Made by a program: the position numbers and the translations under genes. The notes under the pieces are model-generated. The model was not told the DNA's origin. It saw only the letters and a list, made by a program, of their open reading frames with translations, and made no database searches. From Chaunax sp. Z400 (taxonomy: Eukaryota > Chordata > Actinopteri > Lophiiformes > Chaunacidae), in the NCBI GenBank assembly GCA_037577475.1, contig CM075197.1:10216018-10280017 (forward strand): a stretch of DNA of 64,000 nt. Reading direction: 5' to 3'. Of this stretch, positions 1-12,228 are shown piece by piece (position 1 is the first letter of the stretch; every line of letters begins with the position of its first letter).

Positions 1-192
1 TGTCCAGACTGAAATATCTATATCAGTTGTATTGCCATGACATGACATTCATGGTCACCAGAGGATAATGACATAACCTCTAGTGCTGCCATCAGGTTAA
101 AATTTTAATTTGTGCTCTATATTCTGCTTTATCACCAAATACCTGCAAAGCTAATAATGTTCCCAGCAGCTTTAGCATTGTCTGTAGTTACC

Positions 193-412
193 TCTGCTTA
201 TGAGGTAATGTTTTCTCCCATGTTTGTTGGTTGGTTTGTTTGTTTGTTTGTCAGCTGGATTATGAACAAAAATCACTGGATGGATGTCTATGAAACCTGG
301 TGGTAGGACGGGGCATGGGCCAATAATGAACCCATTACATGTTGGTGCAGATCCGGATAGGGGGGCGATTCCATTCATTTTCCTTAACATTGCATTTTTC
401 AACATTTCCTTC
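193..412 (+). repeat. Dispersed family A, copy 1
   Basis: Recognised by a GTTTG run, then a CAG-CTGGATTATGA block, a CTATGAAACCTGGTGG block and GGTGCAGATCCGGATA. The same block order recurs, diverged, at about 2430, 3545, 3925, 31295, 35625, 52430 and 53430. I know this as a very common short non-coding repeat of fish genomes but cannot assign a formal family name. No coding capacity. Confidence 0.6.
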
Positions 413-1172
413 ATTACATAATTAATCACTCATTACTGAGTGATATTCTTATGGAATTGTAATAAACCCTTTCATTAAATAAAAAGTACAATAAAAAATA
501 AGCATTGACAAATTTGTTTACACATTAATTCATTAATATATAAACAAATAGGCTAAATTACAAAATAATTAATTATTCTGTATTCGAATGGGCAATGATA
601 TATGAATTTATCAAAAAAAATTAAAAAGGGTTTTACCAAAATAACTTTAAAAACAGTGAATAATTAGTCAACATTATTTAAAAATATATCAATATTTTAA
701 GATTTTAATTTGGCACTTTTCCAGCTGATATTCCTTTTCCCATTAGCTTGTCCTTTAGCTTCTTTGTTTAGCCTTACACTGCTACAACAATGCAAACTAT
801 GGGTCCTCTCGGCACCCAAACAGTGTTTGAAAGACAGCTGAGGTATGATGTGGGTGATGCTCTCCAACCTGTCAGAAAACTTCTTACTTCTCTATTTACA
901 ACTTTATTTTTAAGCACATTTTTACATTTCATAATCAATTTATGATTCATGAATGTATTTTTGAATGATGTACTTACTGCCAGATGACGCATACACTCAT
1001 CATATCACCACTTTATCAACTCATCATTGAAAAGCTATGACTGTTTTCATTGGCAGTGGAAAGTGACCTCCCTGAACCTCTACAATAGATGGGCTATAAA
1101 GACGTGGCAACGGTCTCCAGAAAATGGGATTAAAAAAAAGTTTGGCTGCCCTTGTCGCTATTATCCAACATC

Positions 1173-1199
1173 TCACACACACACACACACACACACACA
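1173..1199. repeat. (CA)n microsatellite
   Basis: Uninterrupted CA dinucleotide run of about 27 bases. It creates a spurious His-Thr reading frame on the + strand. Confidence 0.95.
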
Positions 1200-2429
1200 T
1201 TCCTTATCATAACTTGTCATCAAACACTCATATCCTCACATTGTCCCCGAGGAAAGCTGGCCTCCCTGCTGCAGATATAAACTGGATCCAACCCTCATGC
1301 TCTCCTCCTCCCTTTAAGAAAAAAGTACCCTTATACCCCATTTCTCAGCCTGTTACATGAAGATCCCTCCATGTGTCTAAAATTGGAACAAGATCCCTCC
1401 TCATTTGGTCATCCCCACCTCTCGCCTTTGCACGCTCGTTTCCTCAGATTTGGGATGCAGCTGTGGCCTTGTGTGACGTCTGGGGGTGAAGGGGAAGGGT
1501 TGTGGGGTCAGTGGAAGGCACAGACGGGGGGGTGTTATGATAGGCGCAGCGCCAGGCTCAACGAAAACGCCATTCAGCACCATGGAGATGGAAGAAGAGA
1601 TATTTTTCTGTTGACTTTCACCAGAATCAGTCTGCTCTTCTTTTTCTCTTCTACCGGAGAGTTTAAAAATGTCCTTGTTCACCCTGAAGCATCCCTCATA
1701 ACTGCTCTTATTGAATGTCGTTATCAACAACTCATGCATGCCCTCAAGCCAAAGTGTGCATGATTATCACTCACCATACGTGTTGAAGAGATCATGTTCA
1801 AAAAATGCACTGAGCAACTTTTAATTCCTCTTTTTACATGTCAAAGAGCTAAGAAGGTATGTTTTCTTTTAGCCCAATATATTCATTTACCACAAAGTCT
1901 CATTCTTGATGCGTGAGTCTTAAAGGAAGTGTGTGTATTATACATTCGAATTAAATGAGGCCCGGGGGAAAATGTTACTAGCCTATACTATCTTAAGCTT
2001 TCTGTCTTTTGTGAGAACATTTACTGTTTCCATTTAAAGGTGCAATCACACAGTTACACACACCATGCCCTGCAAACTCTGCTGAGGCCTGTTGTGAGCT
2101 GTGGGTGTCAGGCCAGCTGACAGCAGCGTCACACAGGCATCTTTAGCTTGGGCATAGTCATGTCATTTCTGTTCAACAGCTGTCAAACTGAATGATTAAC
2201 CAGCAAATACTTCAGCTGCTTATTCAGTGCTTATTTAAATCATCTATTCAGTACCGTTCACTATTGAATCCATACATCCAGTACTTTAATTACAATTACT
2301 ATTCATTAATTACTGTTGCTTATACTTCTCTACTCAGTTGCTTACTAGTTTTCACAAAATGTTGTGTTCAGGTGTTAGAACTGACTCAAAATGTGGATTT
2401 TTATTTCTAATTTATTAATAATTAACTTT

Positions 2430-2600
2430 GCCAACAAGAGTTAGAGGAGATTATGTGATTATATTATGTGTTTGTTTGTTTGTCCACCAGATGCTTTGAA
2501 ATGTTGGCATCAGATTTTGATGAAATTTTGTGTAAGGAGGGATCTTGGGCAAAGGAAGGGTTAATTAAAATTTAAGGCGGATCCAAGAGTATGGATGCAT
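2430..2600 (+). repeat. Dispersed family A, copy 2
   Basis: Begins with a GCCAACAAGAGTTAGAGGAG block, then a TGTTTGTTTGTT run, a TTTTGATGAAATTTTG block and GCGGATCCAAGAG. It corresponds to the first half of family A. Diverged and without coding capacity. Confidence 0.5.
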
Positions 2601-3544
2601 GTTCTGCATCCCGTTTTCACTGTCTTCAACACAGACAGAGCATTTTATTTACAACATTTTGCCAAAATCCAGAAAAATAACAATAAGCCAATACAAAAAC
2701 AATGATGCTAATTAATGACAATGGAATTGGAACTGATAAGCCCTCTCTGACAGCTTTCTAGTTTCTTTTTTTTTTTTTTTCAAATTAGCTGTGCTACTTT
2801 TTTTTCCTTGGTACCTACAGAAGTACCCCCAAGCTAGGAATCACTGTGATATGATATTAAGATGAGTAAAGCTGACAGGTATGAGCATTCATACCTTTAG
2901 GGTTCTCCAATACTCTGGAAGCCGGCTTTCTGCGTGTCTTCTAGAGAAACTAAACAGAGCGTGTGATTCCTGATAAGATAAGTCAACCACTTACAACCAA
3001 GCTATGTTACTCCTCCGGGTGCAGGGCCTCTGCCTCCTCACTGTCGCTTTGCCTGCCTTATGTCGTAGATAATTACAGGTTGTAAAACACGACAGGAGAA
3101 ACTACTCTCACCCTCTCAGTTTGGTAAATATGGGGATTACAGTCTTAAATAAACTGAGCGTGATAAATGTTTGGACAAAGCCTCAGGGATTATTGGGGCC
3201 TCTGTCTGTAGGAAACAATGACATCAGCACACGGAGAACAAAAACAGAACATTGGTCTGAATGGCGTCAAAACATGAAATCAGTTCTCTTACTGGCTCTG
3301 CAGTGATGGAATACTTCTGTGTAACTTCACATCATCTCTGCTATTATGTTAACAGCCCCCGTGTTTCCTCCTTGGAAATAAATGCCTCCAGCTCAACCCA
3401 ACAAAGTGCATTAGGAGGAGTCATCTGGGGTAATTCATTACAACACACTAAAGCTGTGCACCAAAGCCTCAGCATCAAGACATCCGACATCCAGAGTGAT
3501 AACTGACAGCTCAGAGGTGACGGGAACGTCTGCAGTGATCTGGA

Positions 3545-3790
3545 TTCCCAGTGAATCCAGACAAAGGGTTTGATTCAGTTTTTTTTTTCATTTTCTTTAA
3601 CACTGTTTTTTTTATTGACATTTTCTTTAATTTCTCAGGCAATGATACATGGATCTTATGGAAAAACAATCTGACATATTCAGGGGGACTGGTATTCATG
3701 ACGCTGTGCAATTTGGTTTGGCTCCAAATAAAAATTTGAATCCACTAGATTTAAATGTTTTGCTGTTACCAGTGACCTTAAACTATTAGA
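3545..3790 (+). repeat. Dispersed family A, copy 3 (second half)
   Basis: Carries the second-half blocks of family A: CATTTTCTTTAACA, AATGATACATGGATCTT, GGGGACTGGTATTCATGA and CAAATAAAAATTTGAATCCACT. The T-rich tracts give spurious short frames. Confidence 0.55.
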
Positions 3791-3924
3791 TAAAAACTAT
3801 GAGTTTGATTTTGGAAAAGGCTTGATTGAAATGGAATAAAATTGCTTTAAAGGTTATGCACCAAATTTAATTGCGTTTTCTGGAGCAGTTGGGCAGAGGC
3901 AATAGTCAAATCCTTAAAATTTGG

Positions 3925-4170
3925 GCCTAGATCCGGATCAGGATCCAGGATTTTTTTATTTTCTTCAACAATGTGAGATAGGGCTATTTTTTGACATTTT
4001 TGTAATTATCTTGAAAAATCTCTTCAAAACTTTTCATAATTGAAAAAAATCATGCTTAGGGAACCTTTTATGCGCATTTTGCTGCAGACCCAGATCAGAA
4101 TATGACAAACTGCAGACATAAAGGTCAAAGGCCGTTTTTTGACATATTCCCTGCAGAACTTATTTCCACA
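3925..4170 (+). repeat. Dispersed family A, copy 4
   Basis: An AGATCCGGATCAGGATCCAGG block followed by a T-rich tract, GTGAGATAGGGC, and a closing CAGACCCAGATCAGAA. It lies directly after copy 3, so copies 3 and 4 are either a tandem pair or one rearranged element. Confidence 0.45.
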
Positions 4171-4270
4171 AATTGTTGCAGAAGGGTGGGGGATGGGTCA
4201 GGCAAATTAAACAGACATGTGTTGGATTATTTGGCTTTTGCACAGGTCTGCCATTCTAGTTTCATCACTT

Positions 4271-4766
4271 AAGCTGCATTTCCACTATGCAGTACCAGCT
4301 CTACTCGACTCAACTCGCCTTGGTATCAGGTACTTTTCTGCAGGTCGTTTTATAGTTCCTCCTCAAGGTAGGTGGACGCTGTGGCGTAGTCTTCAATGCG
4401 ACACACACCTCTTGTCCACCTCTCATCATCCTCTCATCAGTTGTTTAAGACAGAAACAACTGCATCTCCTCAGTATAGCGGCTGCAATTTTTTTTTAAAG
4501 TTACAAGCTTTGCTGTTTGAGTGTGGCTGCCATTGATTTGTGCTGTGCATGCATCCCGGGCATCGATTACACAATGACACAGAAATGATTCTCTCTGACC
4601 AATAAATGGCCTGTAATGTTTCACGTGACCTTTTAGTATCTGCTCGGCTTCGCATGGAACCACAAAAAGAAAAAGTTAGTACCAGGAAGCAGGCACTTTT
4701 TCCCTGATGGAAAACCAAATAAGACGAGTAGAGTGGAGCTGGTACTGCATAGTGGAAATGAGGCTT
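4271..4766. mobile_element. Non-autonomous DNA transposon with ~40 bp terminal inverted repeats
   Basis: The left arm (from 4271) begins AAGCTGCATTTCCACTATGC and continues GTACCAGCTC. The right arm, read on the - strand from 4766, begins AAGCCTCATTTCCACTATGC and continues GTACCAGCTC. About 36 of the first 41 bases match. The 0.5 kb interior has no transposase frame, so this is a MITE-type element moved in trans. No clear target-site duplication was found, so the superfamily is unassigned. Confidence 0.8.
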
Positions 4767-6034
4767 TTGTATACCAACTTGACGCTTCCTTTATTTTGAG
4801 CTTTTGCAGACAGTGTAGGGCCCGAGCTGCACGAGATGAGGTTTGACCCAGATTATTGTTTAGAATTAGTCACATACCAGCTTGTAGCCACAATTCTCAT
4901 AATAAGAACACCGACAGCATGCCATCTTGTGCTGTGGTTTGTGTCTGAAAATGGCAAGAATGGTTCTTGATTTTCCCCTTTACACGCGTGTGTGTGTGTT
5001 TCATGTCTTTGTTTGCTCATGTTGTTCTTTTCTCTCAGGGACCTACTGTGGTCGGAGTGTTTCTGAACAAAAGGAAACATAAAGATCCTGTATGTCTGCA
5101 TTAGATCTGTCAGAACTTATAACACGCAGGATCATAAGAACATTAAAACATCATTCTAACTAAAGAGTTATGTTGTGTCTTCCTCATTTCTTTCGTCAGC
5201 TTGTTTAAAATCTTTCCCAGACAGCCGAGGGGGGGGGAGGGTTTTTTAAAGTGTTTTTAGTTGCGTTTCTGGAGAGCATTTTAGTGTTTCCTGTGATGTT
5301 TTACAGATCTGTGGAGCAGTGGGAGGCTGGGAACTGCTGTGCTAGGAATGTTTGGACTGTATATTTGAATAAATAAGAGAGCCGACTTGGTTTTCAATAA
5401 CAGTCACTGGGGAAAGTGGCAAATCTTTTTCATGACTCCATATTTATTTTCTTAGAATTAGAAACAGAAAAACATCACAAATCCTCTCTCAACCTTGAAC
5501 AAACATGGACTCATGACAAAGTCAATAGGATCACTATTATGCTAACAATAATTTCAAGAGACGTTTTCTCCTTCTTTCCGTTCTTTTCTTCTTTTCACAT
5601 GTTTCTGTACTTAAAGCGGAATGCACTCCACGCTGGATTATTAATGAGCTGGATAAATAAAAAGGTTCTTCCTCAAGGTGATCACGCTATTACTGGACTG
5701 GATTGACACACATCTGATAAACTAGATGATTCATTTGATTTCTTGACTAGATAAAGATCAGTAACTCAGTTAGTTTCCTGTGGAGCAGAAAACTCAGCAT
5801 CACAGAAAAATCCTCTGTTTATCCTCCATTAATCTATTGTATGTAATCTACTAATAACATACGATGTCAGTGAAGCTTTAATTGTCTTTAAATGACCAAA
5901 GCAGGATATTCTTAAACTGTGGTATTTATCTTGTTGTCAGTACAGACTAAGGCCCTCTTCAGGTGTGGTAATAACATGTGTCCTGGGTAATCTGATTATA
6001 ATTCCACATAAGATGAGTATTTGTGATCAGATCT

Positions 6035-6617
6035 CAGGGGCCATTTTCACGATGACTGTTTCACCCAAACATGGAAACCTTTTGTTGCGTTTTGGCCATC
6101 CGTTTACACGAGAACAGCGTTTTGGGGACAGAAACCTCAAACTTTTGAAATGTGTGGAAGTGGAAACTTTTCAAAACGCCACCCTACTGTTGTCGTGTAA
6201 ACAGGAAAAACGGAACTGAAGACAATGACGACACAGCCCTGCTTCACACATGCCTATTACGGTTCCTGCCAGCCTTATTCATGTACACAGACAGCAAACA
6301 TGGCCAGAACAACAACAAAAATACATTTGTGCTGCAGACTCTGTTGATTTATTAAAGCTCCTTCAATGTAGATTTGCAGAACCACCACTGTGATCTTATT
6401 CTGTGATGTTGTTTTAAAAAGTTACCCCACTAACTACTGCCTCGGCATACATACGACAGCATTTTCAGTTGTGTTTGTGGGTCTACAAACACAACTGAAC
6501 ACTGTGTGTACGGGGATCATTTCAGAAACGATGCCATGTGAATGCAGAAGATTTTGAAAACGCAAAGAAAAAACTTCTCCGTTTTCAGCTACAATACTGT
6601 CGTGTAAATGGGGCCTC
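6035..6617. mobile_element. MITE-like element with GGGGCCATTT...CACGA ends
   Basis: The left end carries GGGGCCATTTTCACGATGACTG. The right end, read on the - strand, carries GGCCCCATTTACACGACAGT. Both are followed inward by sequences rich in GTTTTGAAAACG-like motifs. No transposase is encoded. The design resembles fish hAT-type non-autonomous elements, but the target duplication is not clear, so the superfamily is a guess. Confidence 0.6.
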
Positions 6618-7632
6618 AGTTCCCTGCACAATATGCAAATAAACATCACTGGGACAAAAAGACATAATGAAATAAGAAATAACCTAATGTAATGTATAAC
6701 ATTGGTAAATTCTCAAAATACTTAAGAGTTTGTCATCTACAGTGTTTCACAACATTTATATTGTTTCTCCGAACTGGAAGACTTTTTAAAGTAGTTTGGG
6801 GACTTTCTTCACAGTTGACAAAAAAGTAGGATTAATTATTTATTGTTTACTATATGTGTAAATATGACATGATTACTTCTTTCATAAATTTGGTGTAAAA
6901 GGTGAGATCAGTTGAAACAGTGTGTTCAATTTACGGCTGCGTGTTTGCAGACTGAGTAGCAAACAAACGGACACTTTTTACAAGGAAAAAAAAAACTAAA
7001 TGTTTTGCTTTTAATGCCAAATTTGCAGAAATGCACGAATTATTTAGAATTTCCTTCAGCTGATTCAAAAAGCTACTCCTGGCTCAACAGCTCTCAAAAG
7101 TGCAGTTTTCATGGGGGTCTGTGGTTGTTGTAGCCACTAGTTAAGTGGTAAAATCAGTAGAAACAGTGTGTTCACACACATCTGCTGCGCACCTCGGTAG
7201 GTAAGAGAGCACAAAAATGGAATTTGCATTACAGTAAACCAAATAGACGTCATCCATTATGTCACAGAGAACGCTAGCTGAGTGGGCGCTCCTTCAATGT
7301 GGCTCAGGACACATTAGCGTTCCCACTGTTAAAAGAATGTGGCCACATGAGGTCTAGAAAACCTGAATACCATCTGAGTGATCGGATCTCAAATGCGTCC
7401 TCAATGCGTCTGTACTTAGGACTGTCCACTTGTGACTGGATCACTGACGACGAATGTTAATACCAGGTCTGATCAGTGTCCTGTGGTGCCGAAGGGGAAA
7501 ACTACTGCATTCACTATGGTAATGAACTCTACCTATAAGGGGTGAATCAGCACCTCTGAGTGAAATGGAAACCTTTACGACCCTGATCTGATGTTTAAAG
7601 TGCAGTTTGGCTCCCATGGAGAGGATTATGAA

Positions 7633-7634
<2 letters not shown>

Positions 7635-7690
<56 letters not shown>

Positions 7691-7711
7691 GTATATATAT
7701 ATATATATATA
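7635..7711. repeat. (AT)n microsatellite
   Basis: An AT dinucleotide array of about 77 bases interrupted by single G and CG substitutions. It is self-complementary and could form a cruciform or hairpin. Confidence 0.95.
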
Positions 7712-9204
7712 CACTACCACTGGACACAGTTTCCCATTCTTTTTGACTGGTACTGTATATATATTATAAATAACTGTTGACTGATGTGATATTAGTCCTC
7801 ACTGTCTTAAAAGATATTAAAATCACTGACAAATGGTTAAATGTATCTTATAGAACACATGCAGAAATGTCCTGATGATCACTGTTCTGCCATGTTTGGT
7901 TCAGTCTAAAGTCACTCTGGTATACTGACAACTGTTTCCACCAGTCCCAGCCCACACCGCACAAAAGACTGACTGCTTTCTTAAAATCAGCAGGACTTTA
8001 CTCTCAGGACTGAGACTTTGGCAGTGTGAACCTTTTGGTTGGAAGCATCAAACCGCCGTGTGTAGTCAGCAGGACTGCAGAGATGTTTTACCATCATTTA
8101 CCATCATTCTCTCTGCTGTCTGCTATTGCTTTAACTTTCTGTCAAGCTTGCTGAACCCAAACTTCAATCTTTCCGCGCACCAGTCCACTGTGATCATCAA
8201 ACCGCCATTTCATTATGTTTTCTTTTGTTTTCCTCTCCTTCCATCAGACGGTTCCCTGACTTCGCAGGGTGCCCCGGCTAAACAAGACCCTGGGATGTTT
8301 GTTTTACGGTGGTGCCGTTCTTTCATGGTTTATGAATGCTGTGAGTGGGGAGCAGAGAGGGAGAGAGAGCAGGAAAAAGAGCTGGATTAAGAGAAGAGGG
8401 TCTAAAAAAAGTGGGAGCAAGAGGAAGAGAGGAATCCAAAGAAAGCTGTGACATATTACTTGCGTCACCTCTCGGCCCCTTCCTTATCTTTTTAATTTAT
8501 CTGCTGCAGCTAAAGGGAAGTGAGTCCAAATCCTTAACAGTTGCTTTGACCCTGCTGCAGTGTCACCAGTTCATCGCTTTTGATAACTTCCAAATTCCAG
8601 AGTGACCAAAGCATGTTAACTGTCTGTGTCACAGTGAGGAGGAGGAGAAGGAGGAAAGAGAAGAGAGGAGGATCAGCCTGGAGGCCGAGGCCTTTGATAC
8701 TGTCTGGTGAGAATAGCAGAGCTCTGCTAGGGTCTGTGGAGGCCTGGGGGTGTGGGGGGGGGGTGAATCCAACCATTTCTTTGTAGACACTGATGTGAGG
8801 CTGTGTGAACAGGGTGTCTCCCTCACCTCACCCGTGGTTGTGTGTAGGAGGAAGGTCGTGGACCCACCCTCTCTATTGAGCACACGAGCTGACGAGGGGA
8901 AAATAACAGGGCTAACTGACCTAAGGGGAACACTGCAGTGCCACCCTGTAATCACAGTCAACTCGTTCACATATAGACTAAATAAGTATATTCTGTATGT
9001 GGTCATACAATGAAAAACAGCAGTATTTACAGTACACCCTGAAAACACATGCTTGTATAGTAAGAACCATTGTAGGGCCAGATAGCATATAGTGGTGGGA
9101 TGAAGCGCTGGCATGTGAGAATCACTTGACATTAGCAAGGTAGATAATATGGAACATTAATATAGCAGTAAAAATCTATTTGTTGCGTAAAGATAAAGCG
9201 GATT

Positions 9205-9730
9205 AGAGAATGACCTCATGCCTAATCAATGGCACCTGTCAGCGGTTGGGATGTATTTGGGAGCAAGTGAACATTTTGTTGAAGCTGATGTGTTGTAAGC
9301 ATGAAAAATGGCCAAGCTTAAGGATCTGCGTGTCTTTGACAAAGGCTAAAAGTGTGATGACTAGACGACTGGGTCAGAGCATCTCCAAAACTGCAGGTCT
9401 TGTTGGGGGATCCTGGTCTGCAGTGGTTGGTACCTACCAAAAGTGGTCTAAGGAAGGACAACGGTAAACCAGCGAAAGGGTCAGGGGTGTCCAAGGCTCA
9501 ATGATGTACATTGGGAGTGAAGGCTATAGCCCATGTTGTCTGATCACACTGAAGAGCTACTGTAGCACAAATCGCTGACCGGTCAGAGTGTCTATGCTGA
9601 CCCCTGTCCACAGCCCAAAGAGCCTACAATGTGCATGTTAGCATCAGATCAATGGAAGAAGACTGACTGGTCTGATGGATCACATTTTCTTACACATCAT
9701 GTGGACCGCCGGGTGCGTGTGTGTCGCTTA
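9205..9730 (+). pseudogene. Tc1-like transposase relic
   Basis: Conceptual translation of 9290-9470 reads through GQSISKTAGLVGG and YQKWSKEGQ, the helix-turn-helix part of a fish Tc1-like transposase, with an in-frame stop in the preceding block. Sequence down to about 9730 still resembles the DNA-binding and early catalytic regions, then similarity ends before the DDE domain is complete. The copy is truncated, carries stops and frameshifts, and cannot make an active enzyme. Family assignment is from recalled motifs. Confidence 0.75.
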
Positions 9731-10163
9731 TGGCTTATTTTGATGAGGTATCACGTGTCCGACCCACAGCGAGGATATTTAAAAAGCAGCTAGTTAGCAG
9801 CTAACTCAAAGAAGAAGAAAATCAACCGAATAGAGGATGAAATCAACCGCCATGTAATAGAGATGGTAAATAATTGTTTTTCTATGTTATTTCATTGTTA
9901 ACAAAGCGTTGCTCAACACATATGTAAATGTCACACTTGATTCAGACGCTGCTGTTTTACACATCATGCATCTTTCTTCTTTCTTTATAAATAAACAAAG
10001 GCAGTGTAGAGAAGGGTCTTTGTTGCGGCGCTGTTTTGCACAATATCTGCGTAAAAAGAGCTTGTGTCACTAAGACTCTAGAACCAAATATTTGATATTT
10101 AAAATGTCTGTGTGGGGAATTTTGCAGGGCCTTCCTCTGGTGTGGTGAGTCTATAATGCTGGA

Positions 10164-10198
<35 letters not shown>

Positions 10199-11180
10199 TC
10201 CTGCACACACAACCTCACGGGATGAATTTGTTCCACTATATCAACACATCCTTCACCGTGGATTGAAGACAAAGTGCAGACCTTTAGGTCAGAAACATCA
10301 CTTACGTGGTCAGAGAAAACATTTTGCATTGGCACAGGTGATCAGTAGCCACTCAGACTTCAAACAGATTTCATTTATTTGAACTTGTGGCCTGTTTTAC
10401 TTCACTTTCACATGACTCTTCTCATAAAGTCACAGGCTTAAAAAGATGGAATGAAAGACAATGTGGCTTTTCACAAAGCTCTCACCAGCACAAAAGAAAG
10501 AATTCAGTAGGAAAAGATGCAGATCCCATACAGCTGGTGCAGTGTGTGAGGGATTTTGGTATCGTGTGATTGGGGCTTTGCTGCCAAGCACAGAGGGGAC
10601 AGCAAGCTGAAAGCACATTCTCTATGGTTATGTGACTGTGCATGTTAAAATGAGCATGTATCTTGAGGACAGAGAAAAGCTTGAATTGATTTGTAACTTT
10701 TCTCCACTTACATCTAAAATCCATTTGCGTCTGTGATCACTTCAACAGTCTGGACAGCTCCACACATTGTGTGCATCATCAGCAGCTTCAAGATGATTTA
10801 TTTCAGCTCAAGTTCTGTCTGACATTTTTATTGTCAACATTTGATCCAAATGTTAACATGAACTGAAGTCCAACATGGTCAGCTTAGACTCGGAGTGAAG
10901 TCCAGACTGTCTCTCCATGGGATCTACTTGGAAGATTTATGGACACCAAGGGTGCACGGGGACGACGTCTCCATTCAATGTCTTCATTGTGCTCTGAATG
11001 TGCGTTGTGGTGCTGGGTGAAGGAGGTGGGTCAATCCACTTTCTAAAAGGATTAAAAGGGCAAACCAGACACATACACACATAAATCCGCACAGCTCATA
11101 AATAGACAAACACAATAAAATTCCTTCGCACGTCACAATTGAATGTTTGAAATTATAGTCGGCCATTTGTTTTACAAATT
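9731..11180. other. No gene seen
   Basis: Apparently non-repetitive sequence apart from a (CA)n run at 10167-10197. At 9792-9806 there is a 15-base palindrome (AGTTAGC A GCTAACT). The short frames at 9957-10724 are explained by the CA run or by chance. Confidence 0.5.
10167..10197. repeat. (CA)n microsatellite
   Basis: Uninterrupted AC dinucleotide run of about 31 bases. Confidence 0.95.
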
Positions 11181-12004
11181 ACAACCCCAATTCCAAAAAA
11201 GACATTATGTAAAATGTCAATAAAAACACAATGATTTGCAAATCATTTCTAACCTAAACGCTACTGATGGCAGCATCTGTTGTTCCTAAACCTGTATGTA
11301 CCTTTCAGTCCACTTCCAATCCAATCCACTTTATTTATAGAGCACATTTAAAAACAACTGAGGTTGACCAAAGTGCTGCACAATCAAATGAAATAAATAA
11401 AACACAATTTATAAACAATCATTAAACTAATTAAGTAAAAACACATAAGAACACATCTTAAAAACAAGAACACAGCATTTCAGCAGACACAGATGTGCAG
11501 GTTACCCATACCATGGGCACTAACAGCCCCCCATACCATCACTGATGCTGGATTTTGAACTTTGAGCTGGTAACAATGTGGATGGTCCTTTTCTCTTTAG
11601 CCCAGAGGACACGACGTCCATGGTTTCTAAAAACTATCTGAGCTGTGTTTACTGACAACGGTTTTCCAAGGTGTTCCTGAGGCCATGTAGTAAAATGCTT
11701 CATAGAATCATGTCAGTTTTTAATGCAGTGCCGCCTGAGGGGTCAGAGGTCACGGACATTCAGTGTTAGTTTTCGTCCTTACCTCTGACATGCAGAGATT
11801 TCTCCAGATTCTCTGAATGTTTGATTAAGTTATGGCCTGTAGATTACTGTGCGTTGGGAAATGCTGTCCTTAAACTGTTGGACTATTTGTCCAAACAGAT
11901 TTCCACAAAGTGTTGAACCTCTCTCCATCTTTGCTTCTGAATGACTGAGCCTTTCAATGTCCCTCTCACACACAGTCATGACACTATCACCCTTTACCAA
12001 TGAA
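11181..12004 (-). pseudogene. Degraded Tc1-like transposon, left part
   Basis: The left end (from 11183, CAACCCCAATTCCAAAAAAG, then ATGATTTGCAAATCATTTC) matches the terminus of a common fish Tc1/mariner element. From about 11270 the sequence corresponds, on the - strand, to its transposase gene: the block at 11590-11640 encodes the region around a GRRV motif and the block at 11790-11940 the N-terminal helix-turn-helix. Part of the interior is deleted and an unrelated repeat tail (11318-11500) is inserted. The coding frame is destroyed. The likely right end of the same element is at 16098-16355. Confidence 0.65.
11318..11500 (-). mobile_element. L2/CR1-like LINE 3' tail inserted in the Tc1 relic
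   Basis: CCAATCCAATCCACTTTATT followed by TATAGAGCACATTTAAAAAC and GGTTGACCAAAGTGCTG. The same sequence, nearly identical, forms the 3' end of the longer LINE at 12232-12300. On the - strand it ends in short ATTGG repeats, the usual kind of LINE 3' terminus. It is a heavily 5'-truncated copy. Confidence 0.75.
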
Positions 12005-12225
12005 CCTCTTTACATGTTTTTGGTGGTGGGAGGAAGCTGGAGAACCTGGAGGAGGAGAACCCACGCAGACAAGGGGAGAGCATGCAAACTCCGCACAGAA
12101 AAGTCCCAGGTCCACAAGTGGATTTGAACCCAGGACCTTCTTGCTGTGAGTCAACAGCGCTACGCAGACTGGCCCTGTTCCCTTAAATTTGTCTGCAAAC
12201 GTTCTCTCAAGGACAGCCTGAGACT
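12005..12225. repeat. Common fish interspersed repeat fragment
   Basis: Contains GGGAGGAAGCTGGAGAACCT, CCCACGCAGACAAGGGGAGA, CATGCAAACTCCGCACAGAA and GGATTTGAACCCAGGACCTT. I recognise these as a block found very widely in fish genomes as a repeat, formal family not recalled. No intact coding frame. Confidence 0.55.
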
Positions 12226-12228
12226 GTT

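Larger units (their letters stand above)
1..4270. other. Gene-free, AT-rich leading region
   Basis: No reading frame here resembles a known protein, and no convincing exon set was seen on either strand. The stretch holds four fragments of dispersed family A (listed separately), one CA microsatellite and AT-rich sequence, notably 430-760. Positions 1380-1740 are more GC-rich and open in both directions, but the translations show no domain. Confidence 0.6.
4767..9204. other. Gene-free region with inverted-repeat elements
   Basis: No supportable gene. It contains an inverted-repeat element at about 6035-6617, perhaps nested in a larger one spanning about 5945-7490, an AT microsatellite at 7635-7711, and apparently unique sequence from 7750 to 9200. 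Frames at 8058-9138 overlap on both strands and show no domain. Confidence 0.5.
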
